From Scalesia atractyloides (taxonomy: Eukaryota; Streptophyta; Magnoliopsida; Asterales; Asteraceae), in assembly GCA_947069175.1 (NCBI GenBank), contig CAMTDV010000013.1, forward strand, positions 53,326,610 to 53,390,609: DNA of 64,000 bases, in the 5' to 3' direction. A model generated the notes under the pieces. The model made no database searches. It saw nothing but the letters and a program-made list of their open reading frames with translations, and was not told where the DNA came from. Of this stretch, positions 1 to 13,006 are shown piece by piece (position 1 is the first letter of the stretch; every line of letters begins with the position of its first letter). The translations under genes were made by a program, and so were the position numbers.

Positions 1-197
1 ATTAAAGTCTTATGAACGGAACATACTAATATGTAATGCATCAAGTAAGTAACAAGTAGACACATATGTGAATTATACTATAAAGATGTTGGGACTTGCA
101 CTTTGGTGTGTAGTGTCATTGCGGCTTGCTTAGTATAGAAACGGTTATAGTTTGGTTTTTCTTAAAAAGCTTTTAAAATCGAGTTCACTAACCAATG
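1..197 (-). mobile_element. Leader of a minus-strand Ty3 retrotransposon, cut by window edge
   Basis: This sequence lies just downstream, in minus-strand sense, of an LTR and primer-binding site. It is therefore the untranslated leader of an element whose gag-pol would lie to the left of the window. No coding sequence is visible in it. The assignment depends on the adjacent LTR and PBS. Confidence 0.6.
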
Positions 198-209
198 GCT
201 CTGATACCA
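198..209 (-). other. Primer-binding site (tRNA-iMet type) of minus-strand Ty3 element
   Basis: On the minus strand this reads TGGTATCAGAGC, the usual plant initiator-tRNA-Met primer-binding site. It begins three bases after the LTR end (..GTGACA-GAT-TGGTATC..). The same spacing is seen at 49038-49049 and 52367-52378. It shows that the LTR at 213-2931 is a 5' LTR rather than a solo LTR. Confidence 0.85.
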
Positions 210-212
210 ATC

Positions 213-2931
213 TGTCACACCCTCAAATTTCTACATGCGGAGTTTTACCGCGAGAGGTGTGACCTACCAGGATCAAGCCACTAATCATGTTGAACCGTTA
301 TTACAGTTATCAAAAGCATCACCATCAACAGATTAGTGATCTAAAGTTTAAATGTCCAAAAACATAATTTAACCAACAGCGGAAGCAAATAGTTAAAAAA
401 ATCCAAACAATGCTTAAAAACCACAATTGTTTAAGTAAAACCAATTCAAATAATTAACGCAACCACGACACTCCTCCAATGCAAGCTCCCCGCTGTACCT
501 AACGACCTGCAAAGCATGTAATAGTATCTCAACATAAGGTTGGCGAGTTCAAGTTTTTCAGTATTATTTTCCAAAAAAAACATTAGGTTGTTAAATTACT
601 TAATTTATAAAACACGTCATGGGGAGCTACCCCATCTTTAAGCTACTAAACTGTGTGGTACCGAAACTTTGACTGTGTAAGTTGTTTGTGCCCCAAGTCA
701 ATGTCTATCGTCATTGACCAGTTGCCAAGGCATAAAAGTTCACGCCCATCCTCCCAGGTACGGTGTGAGGTTTGTCAAATCTAATACGCTATCAACTAAT
801 ATCCCATTCGCTGGGCCCCGACGATTAATCGGTATGATGTGTGGGGACTTTAGATAGAGTTCATTTAGTCCGCTAAGACATGAAATATAAATAACATTTA
901 ACAATATTCTATCCCCAAGAATACTAGGCAATCCCCTACTGGGAAATGAGGTTCCCAACCACCGGGAATACATGCTTTTAGTAAAGGTGTGAACTCACAT
1001 TTGTTTTGCTTGGTAAGAAATAAAGTGCAAATAGTAGCGAAGACGATCAACCGCGTCCTAAGATAGTTATCATGTATTTCATTAAAGTGAATTCATGCAA
1101 CACGTATATTCCTACACGCAATCTCACATTTTGCACCCGTTTATTCATGAACATTTAACCAAATGTATGCATACATAACACTATAGTATATCACATACTA
1201 AGTATCAATTATGTAGTCATAAAAAACAATAGGACCTTATATGATATCACAAGCAAGAAACAAGCACGTTAAGTTAACTTATCAAAATTCAGCATTGAGA
1301 CTTAATTCTGCACAATTTTCGGGACTTTTTCTAATATAGTTTCGGAACTGCAAAAATTCCTAAAAATATAGAAAGTGCCCAACAACCCCTTTCATTTTAT
1401 GTAAAAATTTTAGAACCTATTTCTTTATAGATTTTTTGTGAAAAATCAAACACTACAGTGGTCAGATTCGTCGAAATCTGACCCCTACCCACTAAATATT
1501 TTCTAAAAAATCCTCGTTTATCCGATTGACTTGAAACCACGGAAAATTCTTCAAACATTAAATACTATCTACGTCAAGAATTTCATAGCAAAACTCTAAT
1601 TACGCAGCAAGTTATGACCCAAAACATATCGCATAAAATCTGCAGAAAACGCAACTTAAATTGCTGAAACGAAATAATTTTTTAAAATAGTAAACGATGT
1701 CCAAAAATCATGATTCCAGCGCCATTTGAATCGTATTTCGAAATAACACGTTATAGAATCAAGAAAATCAAATTTTCGTTACGTTATGACCCAGTTACAG
1801 CTGATTAAAGTCGGTTGTAATGTCCTGGACAGAAGTTGTTTTCACATATACTTTAGTTAAACGAGTTTCCGGGTTTCTTTATCATGTTTTCGCAATTACA
1901 CGAACATAATTAATCCTTCACACAAGATTACCAACTCCCAGTCAACTTATATGTATCCATACATAATTAAACAATGACACTAATTACTACACATGATTTC
2001 CATGATCTCCATGATTTCTAGATTACAAGTTAATCATCATAACACCAATAATCAGATGGTACACCCAAAATGCAGCCATGATGTATAATAAAAATCATGC
2101 ATAACCATGTATAATTATCCCAAAACGCAAGATTCAACCCATACGCGAAACACTAGTGACTTAACCGAACTTATAGTCGATCCGAACACTATAAACACAT
2201 GATTTAAACCACCCGAACTACACGTATAATCATATAACATAAATACTCATCATGGATCAGAAAACGCAGCCGGGATTTAAATGATTTATCAATGAAAACA
2301 AGTATAAACCAGAAGAACTAATCATCAAAATTCAATACATACTAACCTAGTGATCAAAGGGAGTTCGGTTGCGTTGAAAAAGAACGAGATCTTGAAGTCC
2401 CTAAAGCTCTTGTTAGCGTCCACAGAGGAGTAGAGGAAGGATAAGTTGCTGGTTATTGGATTTAGGGTTGAGAGGTAATAAAGGGACATGCAGTTTACGT
2501 AATATATGAAATCAAAGGTTGGGGCGGTTTGGAATGTGGAGTGGGCCACAAGTCATGGGAATATGGTATTGGGTTTAATCAGTTAGGCTGCAGAAAGAGG
2601 GTGGTTTGGGCTGGCAATCAATAAGCAAAACAAAAAAAAAACAATAAAGGGGAATGGGATGTGAAATTTTGATAACATAACATAACATAAATGAATAATT
2701 AATTAACTAATGTAAATGCATAATATTCATGTAAAGTTCGGGCCTCATGAGTTTCGAGTTACGCGAGTGGGTTGGACCGACAAGCGAGACGTGCACTTTG
2801 GTTCAAATGGTTCGGGTTGGTTCAACGCGATATGGATAAAATATAATTAATTCATCAAATAAAATAAGTTATGTCTTGATTTATAAAAGTGAAACAAATG
2901 GGTTTTTACCTCAAAGTCACGGGTTGTCACA
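213..2931 (-). mobile_element. 5' LTR of a Ty3 retrotransposon, minus strand
   Basis: On the minus strand the LTR starts TGTGACAACCCGTGAC at 2931 and ends GGGTGTGACA at 213, so it has TG..CA ends. It is followed by a PBS at 209-198. Its length of about 2.7 kb fits long-LTR plant Ty3 elements. Its start differs from the TGTAACATTTG family found later in the window. A 77-codon open frame at 740-973 lies inside it and has no recognisable domain. No target duplication can be checked because the left end of the element is outside the window. Confidence 0.75.
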
Positions 2932-5783
2932 CTTTCATTGATCTACCGGAGAATCATTATCAATAGGTATGGTTTGTTTACTTTTGAACATAAGAAGTTT
3001 GGTCAATCATATTTCGTTGATGGATCAGAATTGGGCCTGAGGGTATGTGGTTTGTTTGTGCTTTGGCAATTTATATATTCATTATAAGGAATTCAATAAT
3101 TGTTTTGGTTATATCTGTATCATATACATATGTTTGTTATTGAATACTACCATTTACAGAACAGGTGATTATGGGGATCATATTACTCTATAAGCTATTG
3201 TTGATGAGGTTTGGTTTCCAATTATGATATGTCACCTGATACCGTGAAACCCATTTAGATTTTTTTTGGTGATGTTTTGTTATACATCTTAACTTTCATG
3301 TCTGGGAAAATGTTTTTTTGGTCTTGCAACTTCAGTTTTGTTTGGGTTTTCTGTTGCTTTTGATGGTTGTTACGGTATATTTATCTGTCTTATTTGCGAA
3401 AAAATTCTCTTGATGGTTGTTTAACAGTAATTAGTCGTTTAAAATAAGCTTTTAGTGCATGATAATTTTTAGGTTTTAAATTAAGATTATTACTTGAACG
3501 TAGATTCCTATTGATGATAGTATTACTTTTTTTTTTTATAAATGATTGAGGGACTGAACTGGTTAGGAATGATAGCGATGAGAATAGTTTTGAAAAGATG
3601 AGGTTTTACATAATCCACCATGGAAGATCAAGGTTAAACAAATATCTTTCAATGGATAAAAAAGATAAAAGAAATATCTAGAACAAAAGAGTAATTGACT
3701 ATTAGTTTTTCCTACGCATGATTTAATACAAATTTTGTTTCTAGAGTTTTTCTTTTTAATCGACGTTATTATTATCTAGATAAATAGGTCTGTAATGGCA
3801 ATACTCTTTTTACTCCAGAAGTGATGATAAATAGGTTCACATAATTCAAAATTTAATGAGTCATAGAACCCGAATGGTAATACATTCAATAATGTATGTG
3901 TGAGAGTCATGAGAAAAACAGTGATCAAATGAAACATTTATTGGCAAATGGTAATGAAAAAACTTAGTTTACCTACTTTGGGAAATTAGACAAGGTTACT
4001 GACAATGGTAGGTCTAATCCAAATTACTAAATGAAACAAAGGGTAATGTAACTTTATAACTTTTATACAACATCATTGCATACAAACGAGAAACATGTAT
4101 TTTTAGAGGCAAATTTGACCTATTTGTTGGTCAAACATGTAAAATAAAATGTCAAAAAAGGAACACATCATATAGGAAGAAAAGTCGCCCAAAATGTATC
4201 TCTCATGCATCAAAATATATTAATCTCTTGTTTTATTTTAGTGGATTAAAACACAGTGTTTGTGAGCCTTTTCATTAGTTGAGACTATAAATATCGATGT
4301 TTAAATTAACTTCTTGAAGGATTTTGAGAGTAGGTCCAAGATAAAGATCACCAATCACTCGGGATCTCAGGGCCCCTGGCTCTAGCTCGAGACAAGCTAG
4401 CCAATAAATCTGAAGGATCATTTTTTGTCCTCGATAGTGATGTCATCATTGAATATCCCATCAACTAGATAATTGCATTCGACAAGTTCATGTGGTGAAG
4501 TTTTAGTTTTGGTTACTAAGGTAAACTTTTGGATAACGGATCGAGTCAAAACAGTTCTGGCTTTGGTAAGGGTGTCATGCTACTTATTTTAATTTTTTAG
4601 TTTATAATAACCAATATATTGAATTATAATTTTTATCTTATTAAAATAATTACAATTGTGATGTAATGTGTAACAAGTATTAAGTGTCTGAAGCATCCAC
4701 CTCCTACCCATCCAACAGGTACACGCCCTCACCAGTGGTAAACATCTCTAAGCAAATAAACACTAACTAAGCAAATCCTAAACACCCACTTAGATTGCTG
4801 GTTTTAACATGGTTATAATGTTACAAGTTAAATGAAGATATCGATAATAATAAGTTAAGTCTTTAGATTTATTCAAGTTAAATGAAGATATTCATTCAAC
4901 ACTATAATTATAAGTGAATTTTTGATCTTGACATTTATAAACTTATCTATAACCTCAACGGTGCGTTCAGCACTATAAATATAAGTGAATTTGGGCTTCT
5001 TTTCATAATGGAGAAACTGTCGAAGGTGAGGTCCTTATTCAACTTGAAAATCATACTTTCTTTTTCAATTTTTTATACATTCAATTAGGGATAAGCGTGG
5101 TACCGGTATCGAAGAGAGGCAGCAAAAGAAGCAGACAAGTTGGCCGAAATGGTTGAGGTCGAGTTGGGTTACGAGAAATTTTTTTTTTCAAGTTTTCCAA
5201 TAATCCTCCTATTTACATCATTTCATTTTTATCTATTTCTTATATTTTGGATCATTAAACTCATGTCGGGTTAATTGTTTAACCACATTTATTCCAGAAA
5301 ACTAGCCTTTGTGATGCTATAATATACATACAAAAGTGATTAATTTGTGGATACATGTTCATCTTGTAGAGTGAGTGTAGATACACGAACCAATTCATTT
5401 GCCTCATGATGCATCACAAAATTTGAAACTATCAAGTCTTAGCAATGTGGGCAACAGGTCAATAGACTTGCAACAGGTTTGTTTTATTTGATGTTTAGAT
5501 GTGGTGGTCTTGAGTGTAGGTATCGAAGGCAGATTCTGATGAGTCTGGTCCACCCCTCGCTAGGCACTTGCCATAGAAGCTTCGAGCCCACCGCAAAGAT
5601 AGAAGCACATATTTTATTAATTAATTTCTTTTTTAAATTGAATGTTAATTTCATTAGTAAGGTGTGGCACTCTTAAGTTGAACATCATGAATATTACAAG
5701 TGTAACTGTCCAGAGTTGACTAACTGAAGTTGTCTAATATTTTCATTTTGAAAGATCATGGTCAACATTGCGTTTTATAGGGT
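2932..5783. other. Non-coding stretch with one exon-like open frame
   Basis: AT-rich sequence with no gene I can support. From about 2935 to 3042, beginning where the LTR ends, a plus-strand frame stays open for about 36 codons. It includes FTFEHKKFGQSYFVDGSELG and meets a GTATGT donor-like site. It could be a remnant host exon cut by the LTR insertion, but I do not recognise the protein. Nothing else of note is seen up to the first MITE. Confidence 0.3.
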
Positions 5784-5792
5784 TACTTCTAA

Positions 5793-6309
5793 GGAATATT
5801 TGATTTTAATAATCCTAACTATTTATCGTTGATCTCTAACAGTATCAACTTAAAAAATAACCATTGACAGTCCCAACTATTGACATATTAGCCACCAATG
5901 AACCGTGACTAATAAAACCCTAACACCGTTAGTCTCAGGTCGCCGAAAAAACGTTTTTTTCGGCCGGCAAACTCTTATTTAGCCGGAAAACTCAACATAT
6001 TCGTTCCAAACCTCTTTGTAATCTTATTATGGACCTTTAGAAACCTTTTTCTAGTAAAAGTCCCCAATTATTGAAGTAGCCCGAAACTCAACATTTTCGT
6101 CCCAAACCTCTTTATAACCTTAGATCGGACCTTTAGAAACCTTATTCTGTCTAAAACGGTTTTTGGGCGACCAGAGATTAACAACGTTAGGGTTCTGGGT
6201 CCATTGGTGGCCAATATGTCAATAGTTGGGACCGCCAGTGGTTATTATTTAAGTTAGGATTGTTGGCGGACAACGACGAATAGCTGGGATTATTAAAATC
6301 CAATATTCC
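5793..6309. mobile_element. MITE with long terminal inverted repeats, copy 1 (Mutator-type TSD)
   Basis: The ends are GGAATATTTGATTTTAATAA and its near-perfect inverse at 6290-6309. Inverted similarity continues inward for well over 100 bp, through the blocks AACCCTAACACCGTTAG and AACGTTAGGGTT. It is flanked by 9-bp repeats TACTTCTAA (5784-5792) and TACTTTTAA (6310-6318), which differ at one base. A 9-bp duplication with long TIRs is typical of Mutator-like MITEs. No coding capacity is present. Confidence 0.75.
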
Positions 6310-6404
6310 TACTTTTAACATCTAGTCATCTGAATTTGATTACTCTGACTATTCGGTCATACCAACTACTTTTCAAATTCACGTTTGTATTAATTATTTC
6401 AAAT

Positions 6405-6727
6405 TTCATGCTAAGGTGGATGTGTGGGCACGCAAGGTTAAACCGGATAAGAACTGAGGTTTTTAGGGCAAGGTTTGGAGTAGCTAGTATATCAGATAAG
6501 ATAAAGGAAGGGAGATTGAGATGGTTTGGGCATGTGAAGATGAGGCATGTGTCAAAGCCGGTTAGAGCGGTGGAAAACCTTATTGTAGAGGGGGGGAGGA
6601 GTAAAGGCAGACCAAATTGACTTGGAATGAGCAAATTATGCTAAATTTAATAGGGTTGCACCTCTCTGAGGACATGATCTATGAAAGGAGTTGTTGGAGA
6701 TGTAAGATTAATGTTAAGGACTTTTAG
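6405..6727 (+). pseudogene. 3' fragment of a LINE reverse-transcriptase ORF
   Basis: The frame encodes MLRWMCGHARLNRIR and then IKEGRLRWFGHVKMR. These are the familiar C-terminal motifs of plant non-LTR retrotransposon reverse-transcriptase proteins, ending in a GRSKGRP segment. At about 6615 the frame is interrupted, and similarity resumes in another frame with LTWNEQ, LHLSEDM and a C-rich SCWRCK tail to a stop near 6727. It is a 5'-truncated, frameshifted remnant lying between two copies of one MITE. The catalytic palm domain is absent. Confidence 0.65.
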
Positions 6728-7309
6728 GGAGGGAACCCTTTTCGTCTTAGGAGTGTTATTGGATCCTATATTTGCATCCATATTAGGTGGAATTCACGTA
6801 AGTTTGTTTTAGGTAGCAAAGTTTATAGGTTGTTATGATTTTGTCTATTTGTACCATATACTTTTTCATAACCATGAGGTGTATATCCTTAGATTATCCT
6901 CAAGAAATCCAGTTCATTTAGTTACTTTTTCTAAACAACGACTGTTAAGATATCACCCATTAAATGGTTGGGACTGAGCAGCAGCAGGCTCGGCTGTAAG
7001 GCCGGCACCTGATCAGATTGGGCTTAAACCAATCAAAAGTTTAGTTTCATTTTGGAATTGTTTATTTAAATATAACGTAATCATCTGGTAAATATTCTCA
7101 TATTGTTAAATGACTCAAAAGATCAAGTTTTCTTCGAAACTGAAAAACATTATACAATTTTTTTTTGTTAAATCATAAATACACATGCTATAACTATATT
7201 TTAATCGATTTAGACATAAAGGATGCAATATTTCATATAAAATAGCAGCACAATTTTCTTCAGAGTGACAAGTATACATCCACACACATTATCATATGGA
7301 TGAATTTAT
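6728..7309. other. Non-coding spacer
   Basis: No supported gene or repeat boundary is seen. The segment holds ordinary AT-rich sequence and a short GC-rich patch near 6970-7010. Confidence 0.4.
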
Positions 7310-7318
7310 ATTAGCTTT

Positions 7319-7899
7319 AAAATATTGGATTTTATTAATCCTAACTATTCATCATTAGTTGTCAACAGTTCTAACTAAAAAATAACCACTAACAGTCCCA
7401 ACAATTAACATATTAGCCTCCAATGGACCCTTACTAACAGAACCCTAACGCCGTTAGTCTCCGGTCGCCGGAAAAACGTTTTTGACCGGAAAACTCATTT
7501 ATGGCCAGAAAGCTCAACATTTTCGTCCCAAATCTCTTTGTAACCTTATTACGGACCTTTGGGAATCTTTTTCTAGTAAAAACCCAATTATTTAAGTCGC
7601 GAGAAAAATCCTTTTTTCGGCGGAAAACTTCTTTTTGGCCGGAAAACTCCACTTTTTTTAGGAAAACTTAACATCTTCGTCTTATACCTCTTTGTAACCT
7701 TAGATCGGACCTTTAGAATCCTTTTACTGGCCAAAAACAGTTTTCTGACGACCGGGGACTAACGACGTTAGGGTTCTGTTAGTCAGGGTCCATTGGTGGC
7801 CTAATATGTCAATATTTGGGACTGGCAGTGGTTATTTTTGAAGTTAGGACTGTTGGCCGCCAATGACGAATAGTTGAGATTATTAGAATACAATTTTCC
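7319..7899. mobile_element. MITE with long terminal inverted repeats, copy 2
   Basis: This is the same family as 5793-6309. Shared blocks include AACCCTAACGCCGTTAGTCTC, CTTTGTAACCTTA and GGTCCATTGGTGGCC. The terminal arms are inverted relative to each other. Flanks ATTAGCTTT (7310-7318) and TTTAGCTTT (7900-7908) differ at one base, consistent with a 9-bp target duplication. An open frame on the minus strand (7434-7652) is a by-product of the repeat. Confidence 0.72.
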
Positions 7900-8034
7900 T
7901 TTAGCTTTTTTAACATACACATATCCATATTCCATATATAACTAACTTTTCGTATCTCTTTCTTTATATTTCCATGCTAATTTGAGACATCTAAGAGGCA
8001 AATGCCTTACCAAAGGGTTTTTGACCTAGTGGTA

Positions 8035-8275
8035 TTTTTTCTAAACACCAACTAAATTATCAGATAAGTATCTTAGGATGCCCTCAATCGAGCAAATGCA
8101 TCCCCTCCTCCATAACGGTCATAGTTGGATGCATACCCGAGCCACCAAGCCACTAGTTCCAGGGAAAACCCTCCCGCCCGAAGGCCCACTGCTGTAAATC
8201 CTGGTTCAACTCGGTTTCGAACTAGCGACCTCTAGAAAGACCTAGTTTTAAACTTTATGACCACCACCAATGTCG
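8035..8275 (-). mobile_element. SINE-like tRNA-derived element
   Basis: On the minus strand a tRNA-like head with a TAGTTCGAAACC B-box-like motif is followed by a GC-richer body (CAGTGGGCCTTCGGGCGG, then GGAACTAGTGGCTTGGTGGC). This layout is typical of plant tRNA-derived SINEs. The ends and target duplication are not clear, and box A is degenerate. Confidence 0.45.
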
Positions 8276-8351
8276 TTCAAAGTGATGTTAGTCGGAGGTG
8301 AAATTGGTAACTCAATAAGAGAAACCAAGTGACTAACCACCAGATCAACTT

Positions 8352-8440
8352 ATCAAGACTTTGACCTAATGGTATTAAAAGGTTGGACAAGGCTTTGCCT
8401 TTCCATATCATGAGGGTTCAAATCTTATTGATGACAAAAA
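8352..8440 (+). mobile_element. SINE-head fragment
   Basis: TTTGACCTAATGGTATTAAAAGG followed about 40 bases later by GAGGGTTCAAATCTT resembles box A and box B of a tRNA-derived SINE head. No body or tail could be placed with confidence. A similar TTGACCTAGTGGTA occurs at about 8020. Confidence 0.35.
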
Positions 8441-8640
8441 TTAGTTGTTCAAGAAATAGAGGCATATGCTTACACGTACATATTTTAAAACCACCATGTT
8501 ATGTAAATACGATTAGAAGATCGGTGTACCCTTGTAGTCTTGTGATCGTCCCACTAAACAAAGCCTTATAAGACTAATGTTAAAAAATTCTCTGGATCGT
8601 CCCACTAAACAAATTCATTTAGATTAATAATACATAACAG

Positions 8641-9247
8641 CATAAGCATAAACAATGACGGATCCAATATATTTTCCATAAGGAGCGATTGGGTATCATA
8701 ACCAAAATTTTATTAGGGGTCTGCCAGGATTTTAACATATAAACAAACACCTTAAAAATTCATAGAGAATGTAACGGGATCAAATACAAACTACATTTTG
8801 TTTGAAAACTGTCAGAACTATTTGAAAATGTTATGTATCATTCAATCAATCATAGAGAAAAGGTAAAATAATAACCAAAATAATATTAATTATTTTGATT
8901 TCTCTATAATTATGCTAATAAACAATCAATTTCCTTTTCGGATTGTCCGTTTATTTTCAATGTGCTTGTATAATTCTACAAATAGAAAAATGTTAATATA
9001 ATTCACATGTGTGCAAGAATGAATTATCTTATTTAATTTAATATGCTAACATAATTCAAAAGTGCTACTTTTATATATATGTTGTTTTAGTATGTATTAA
9101 TTTAACCTTCTTAAGTGTTAGACCCCACGGCGTGGGCGTGGTGGAGCGGTGTTGTTGCCTTTCCACGCCGCACACACCACACCGGGCTCGATGTTGTAGA
9201 TAGCGTTGTCATGTGGGCTTGAGATTTCCCACTAGCGTTGAGGGTTA
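8641..9247. other. Non-coding AT-rich spacer with a GC-rich edge
   Basis: No gene is seen. The sequence becomes GC-rich at 9120-9240 (CACGGCGTGGGCGTGG and neighbours). This could be the terminal region of the DNA transposon that carried the dead gene at 9248-10502, but I found no matching inverted end. Confidence 0.3.
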
Positions 9248-10502
9248 ATGAGCATCAACGTGGCATGGTTTGATTGGGGGTCTCCCACTAGCCATTTTCA
9301 CTATTTTCATTCTACTCAACTCCTTCTCAACTCTCATTTTTTTAAAAATCTCTACAACTTCCATAAAAAAATAACGCATCCGAACAACCCATATGGTTTC
9401 GGCGAAATGCCGAACACTGCTTCGCCGCCTCAAGGGTCTCAACCGATGCAACCACTTTTTAACGATGCGCACTTATTAGAATACTGTCATCTTCTTGCCA
9501 ACCTACCTTTTAGGTTTCCACAACAACCACTCACTCCTCTATCACAAGCTCCACCTACACCAAAATCCGTACCGGAAACTCAACCTACACCACCTGAATC
9601 CACTAGCGAAGAAAACGAAACAATAAAAGTCCGAAAAGGAAAAAGCCAAAGAGGATCGTCGTGTACATCTGTGGACAAACGAAGAAGAGTTGGCGTTGAC
9701 GAAAGCTTGGCTTTCGATTTCATAGAATTCGGTTATACATATATTTTTATTTTAAAAATACATTCCATAACTATAACATATTTTTTTTAAATTTATATTT
9801 TTTATTGGTATCAACCAACATAGTGATGATTTTTGGAACCAAATTAACGATCTTTTTTCACAATACTTTGGGACGAGAATTCTATCAGAATGATAGTCTC
9901 TCGTCTAAGTGGCGTGAAATGAACACCGCCATGACCGCCTTCAACGGCCACTACAACAACCTAAAGAACAACCCAAAAAGTGGCGAAACGGACATGACTT
10001 GTTGACGCGTGCGATTTCCTTGTATTCGGAAGGCAAAAAAGGGGCCACCTTTAACTATATTCATTGTTGGCCCATTGCGAAAAACTAGCCAAAATGAGCA
10101 CGGGTAACTTTAGCGGGGTAATCGTCCTCCAAAAGGTTCAAAAGTTGTTCCTCTACTAGTTGCTCGGATACTCGCACCGACTTTGAGATCAACCTAAGCG
10201 ACGATGATTTGAAGCCGAGCGGTCACCAGGAAGAGATAAGTAAAAAAAGCAGGCCCAAAAATCATCTATTACGAGTGTTGAAAAACCCCGTTTTGGCCGG
10301 CATCCAAGAAGAAATCCACGTGTTCAACAACATCTAACAAGAAAGAAACACTCAAAAAATAAAGGCTTTTAGCCTTTACGAAGAAAAGCAAAAGCGAACG
10401 GATATGAAAATACTCGCTTTGAAGATCGATCACCTTGAAAGCGAAGAGCGCGAAATGTACATGAAACTAAAAAAAGAAATCATGGATATATATCGAACCT
10501 AG
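9248..10502 (+). pseudogene. Dead Myb/SANT-type, NAM-associated C-terminal-domain gene (Harbinger-associated)
   Basis: The N-terminal 150 or so codons are proline- and glutamine-rich, with a basic KGKSQRG..KRRRVGVDESLAF end. After a break or intron (9720-9830) come DDFWNQINDLF in one frame and REFYQNDSLSSKWREMNTAM in another. A lysine- and glutamate-rich helical tail (VLAGIQEEIHVFNNI, then MKILALKIDHLES) stops at about 10500. The order SANT-like domain, SSKW..MN motif and coiled C-terminal domain is that of the plant proteins linked to PIF/Harbinger transposons and annotated as NAM-associated or GST T3-like. There are several in-frame stops (one near 10336) and at least one frameshift, so it is not functional. 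Family assignment is from memory of motif style. Confidence 0.5.
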
Positions 10503-11360
10503 TTTTGGTTATTGTAGATTATGTTTTTACGTTTTGTTAATTAAGTTTAAATTATGTAATCGGTTTTTTTAGTAATGTAGCCTTTATTTATTTAAATCTT
10601 GTACGTGTTTTTATAAATCATATTAGTAATTGTGCTATTCTTTTAAAAAATTAATAGATAATATGTAATTATTAAATAAAATTAATAATAAAGAGTATGT
10701 GTCACTGTCGGATAACGTCCCTCTTCCACGTCCATTCCCACCCCTCCTTTTTTTTCCAACACGCCACTTTTCTGTCGCATGCTGACGTGACGTTCACATA
10801 TCAAATAACATCTATTCTTCATACCCCTCCACACCGTGTGATCTTGGAACCTATTCTCATAGTTTTTAAGATAAATGTGATTTGTCCTCTAACTATCCCT
10901 ACACCAACAATGGAATAGATGTAGATAAAAGTACCTAACTAAATTTAGTAGTTATTTAATGTTAAAAGTTCAAATAATTTCTCTTCTTTACCTTCCAGAG
11001 ATAAAAGTACATAAGTAAATTTAGTAGTTATTTAATGTTAAAAGTTCAAATAATTTGCTTCTTCTTTATCTTCCAGAAGTGGGCCTCCGCCCATCAGAAA
11101 AACCAACAATAGCTCAATACCTTCAACCCAATTTTGTATTTAGTATTTGGTTTCTCTTTCGTGGCCCACCTTATTAACATAATAAAATAAATAAATAAAT
11201 CAAGATAAGGTAATTTAATATGATCATTTTAAATTTAAAGTTCTTAAATTTACACAACTATAATATAAAAAAGTTATTTTTTAGATATATGATAAATCAT
11301 ATTTTTTAAATAGTAAATCAAACTATCTTTCTATAATTTCACGTTTATATTTTTAATTAA
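10503..11360. other. Non-coding stretch with a 76-bp tandem duplication
   Basis: No gene is supported. Positions 10923-10998 and 10999-11074 are near-identical copies of a unit beginning AGATAAAAGTAC and containing TTTAGTAGTTATTTAATGTT. The remainder is AT-rich. Confidence 0.5.
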
Positions 11361-11609
11361 GTAGTGTTCGTTTCATAGAATGGAATGGAAAATTCAGAGA
11401 ATTGGAATGTTGATTTCACTCCTTATTTGTTGGTTCTAAAAAAGAAAATGAATTGAACTGAACAACATAAGGAATGAAATCTACATTCTAATTTTATCCA
11501 AATTTCATTCCATTTTACAAAATAAATACATCTAAATTACAAATCAAATTTCAATTTCTACGCGAATTCTCATTCCAATTCAATTACAATCTATGAAACA
11601 AACACTACC
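11361..11609. mobile_element. Short MITE with terminal inverted repeats
   Basis: The left end GTAGTGTTCGTTTCATAGAA and the inverse of the right end (GGTAGTGTTTGTTTCATAGA) match closely. The interior is AT-rich with ATTCCAATTC-type motifs. TAA lies on the left and TTA on the right, so a 3-bp duplication of Harbinger/Tourist type is possible, but hAT cannot be excluded. No coding capacity is present. Confidence 0.6.
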
Positions 11610-13006
11610 TTAGTTTATCATAAGTTCTTTTACCAGTTTAATGCGAATCACTTTTTAACTGATAAAATGATCATTAAATAAGATTGTGTTGCTGATTTTA
11701 TTTACAAACGTGTATTAGTTGATAATTTAAAAAAAATAGAAAAAGAAAACATTGATGTCACACCCCGGATTTTCAACCGAAATCCATACACCGGTAGGCC
11801 TGGGTGGGGAGTATCGTGACGTCAGTTGATAATCATCATAGTCAATTAAACATAGCACAGCGGAAGTCTTGGAGTAAAATTACTATTACAAACCAATGTT
11901 CGAAATACAAAATAATATACAGGCTCGTAATAGAAGATCCACAGGTGGATCATAAATTGTATAAAGAAAGAATATAAAACAGACTTTAGGGCAGATCTAA
12001 GGATTTGCAAGATCCTCTTATTCACTACCGAGCAGCTTCCGGCCTATTTCGTATTGTACCTGCAAGCTTTAATCTTTTTGAAAATACGTCAGCTTTCGCT
12101 GGTAAATACACCCGACTGACTCATTTTGAAAACGTTTTAAAAATTTGATTTAAGTGCACATGACACAAATCTTTTATAAATTGGGAAAGTTACTTTGTAA
12201 CCTTGTTAAAAGATTCACATGTTTGTCCATACATACAGGGCCCAGTATAGAGACCGAGACATGATTAAATAAACACCACTTAGAACTCACAGAGGAATTA
12301 TCCCCAACGTCTTGGGTAATTTACATTTGAGCGTCTGTCAGGTGTATGCCTACACCCCTCGCTAAGGTCGTGGCCATTATCTAATGCAATGAGCCGAGGA
12401 TATCTAGGACACAGTAATTTAACCCCCGATGTTTAAGTTATCAAACAAAACTGATTAAAACAGAATATGCGGATTTACTAGCCACAATCCGGCATTCGAT
12501 TGATCCCATTTCTGACCAAGCGGTAATAATTTACCATATCCCAAGCCCATATAGGGAAAATAAGTCAAGAGTATTTACCTGAGCTAGTCTTGATTTTAAA
12601 ATGCAAGATTTAATATCTCAGCCGTATCCAAATTGAATTAATGCATATAGCATTTACCGGAAGGCTCTAGTATGGATTATGGCATAAGCTAACCAATTAA
12701 ATACTAACGGTCTTATTTAAGTCATAGACTTAGACCGAGTAGTGTACAAGATCAAAAACGGTACGCTAGATTAAGCGATGACCGGATCGAATGTTGTTTA
12801 AACCCAAAAAGTACTTTGACTTGTATAAAATGGGTAAACAATTAACATTCTGGATTTTGAGTTTAAAATGGTAAGGTTAAACCCGTTTTGGTTGATTCCT
12901 TAAACTAGTTACGTATGATTAACCGTACGCTTATAAGTGATAATGGGTAACCAGATAAGTCATGGACAAGTTCTATATGCCATTATACTTTTAATTAAGT
13001 TGTAAT

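Noticed and set aside
7434..7652. 72-codon minus-strand frame rich in F, K and R
   Set aside because: Lies inside a MITE and follows its internal repeats.
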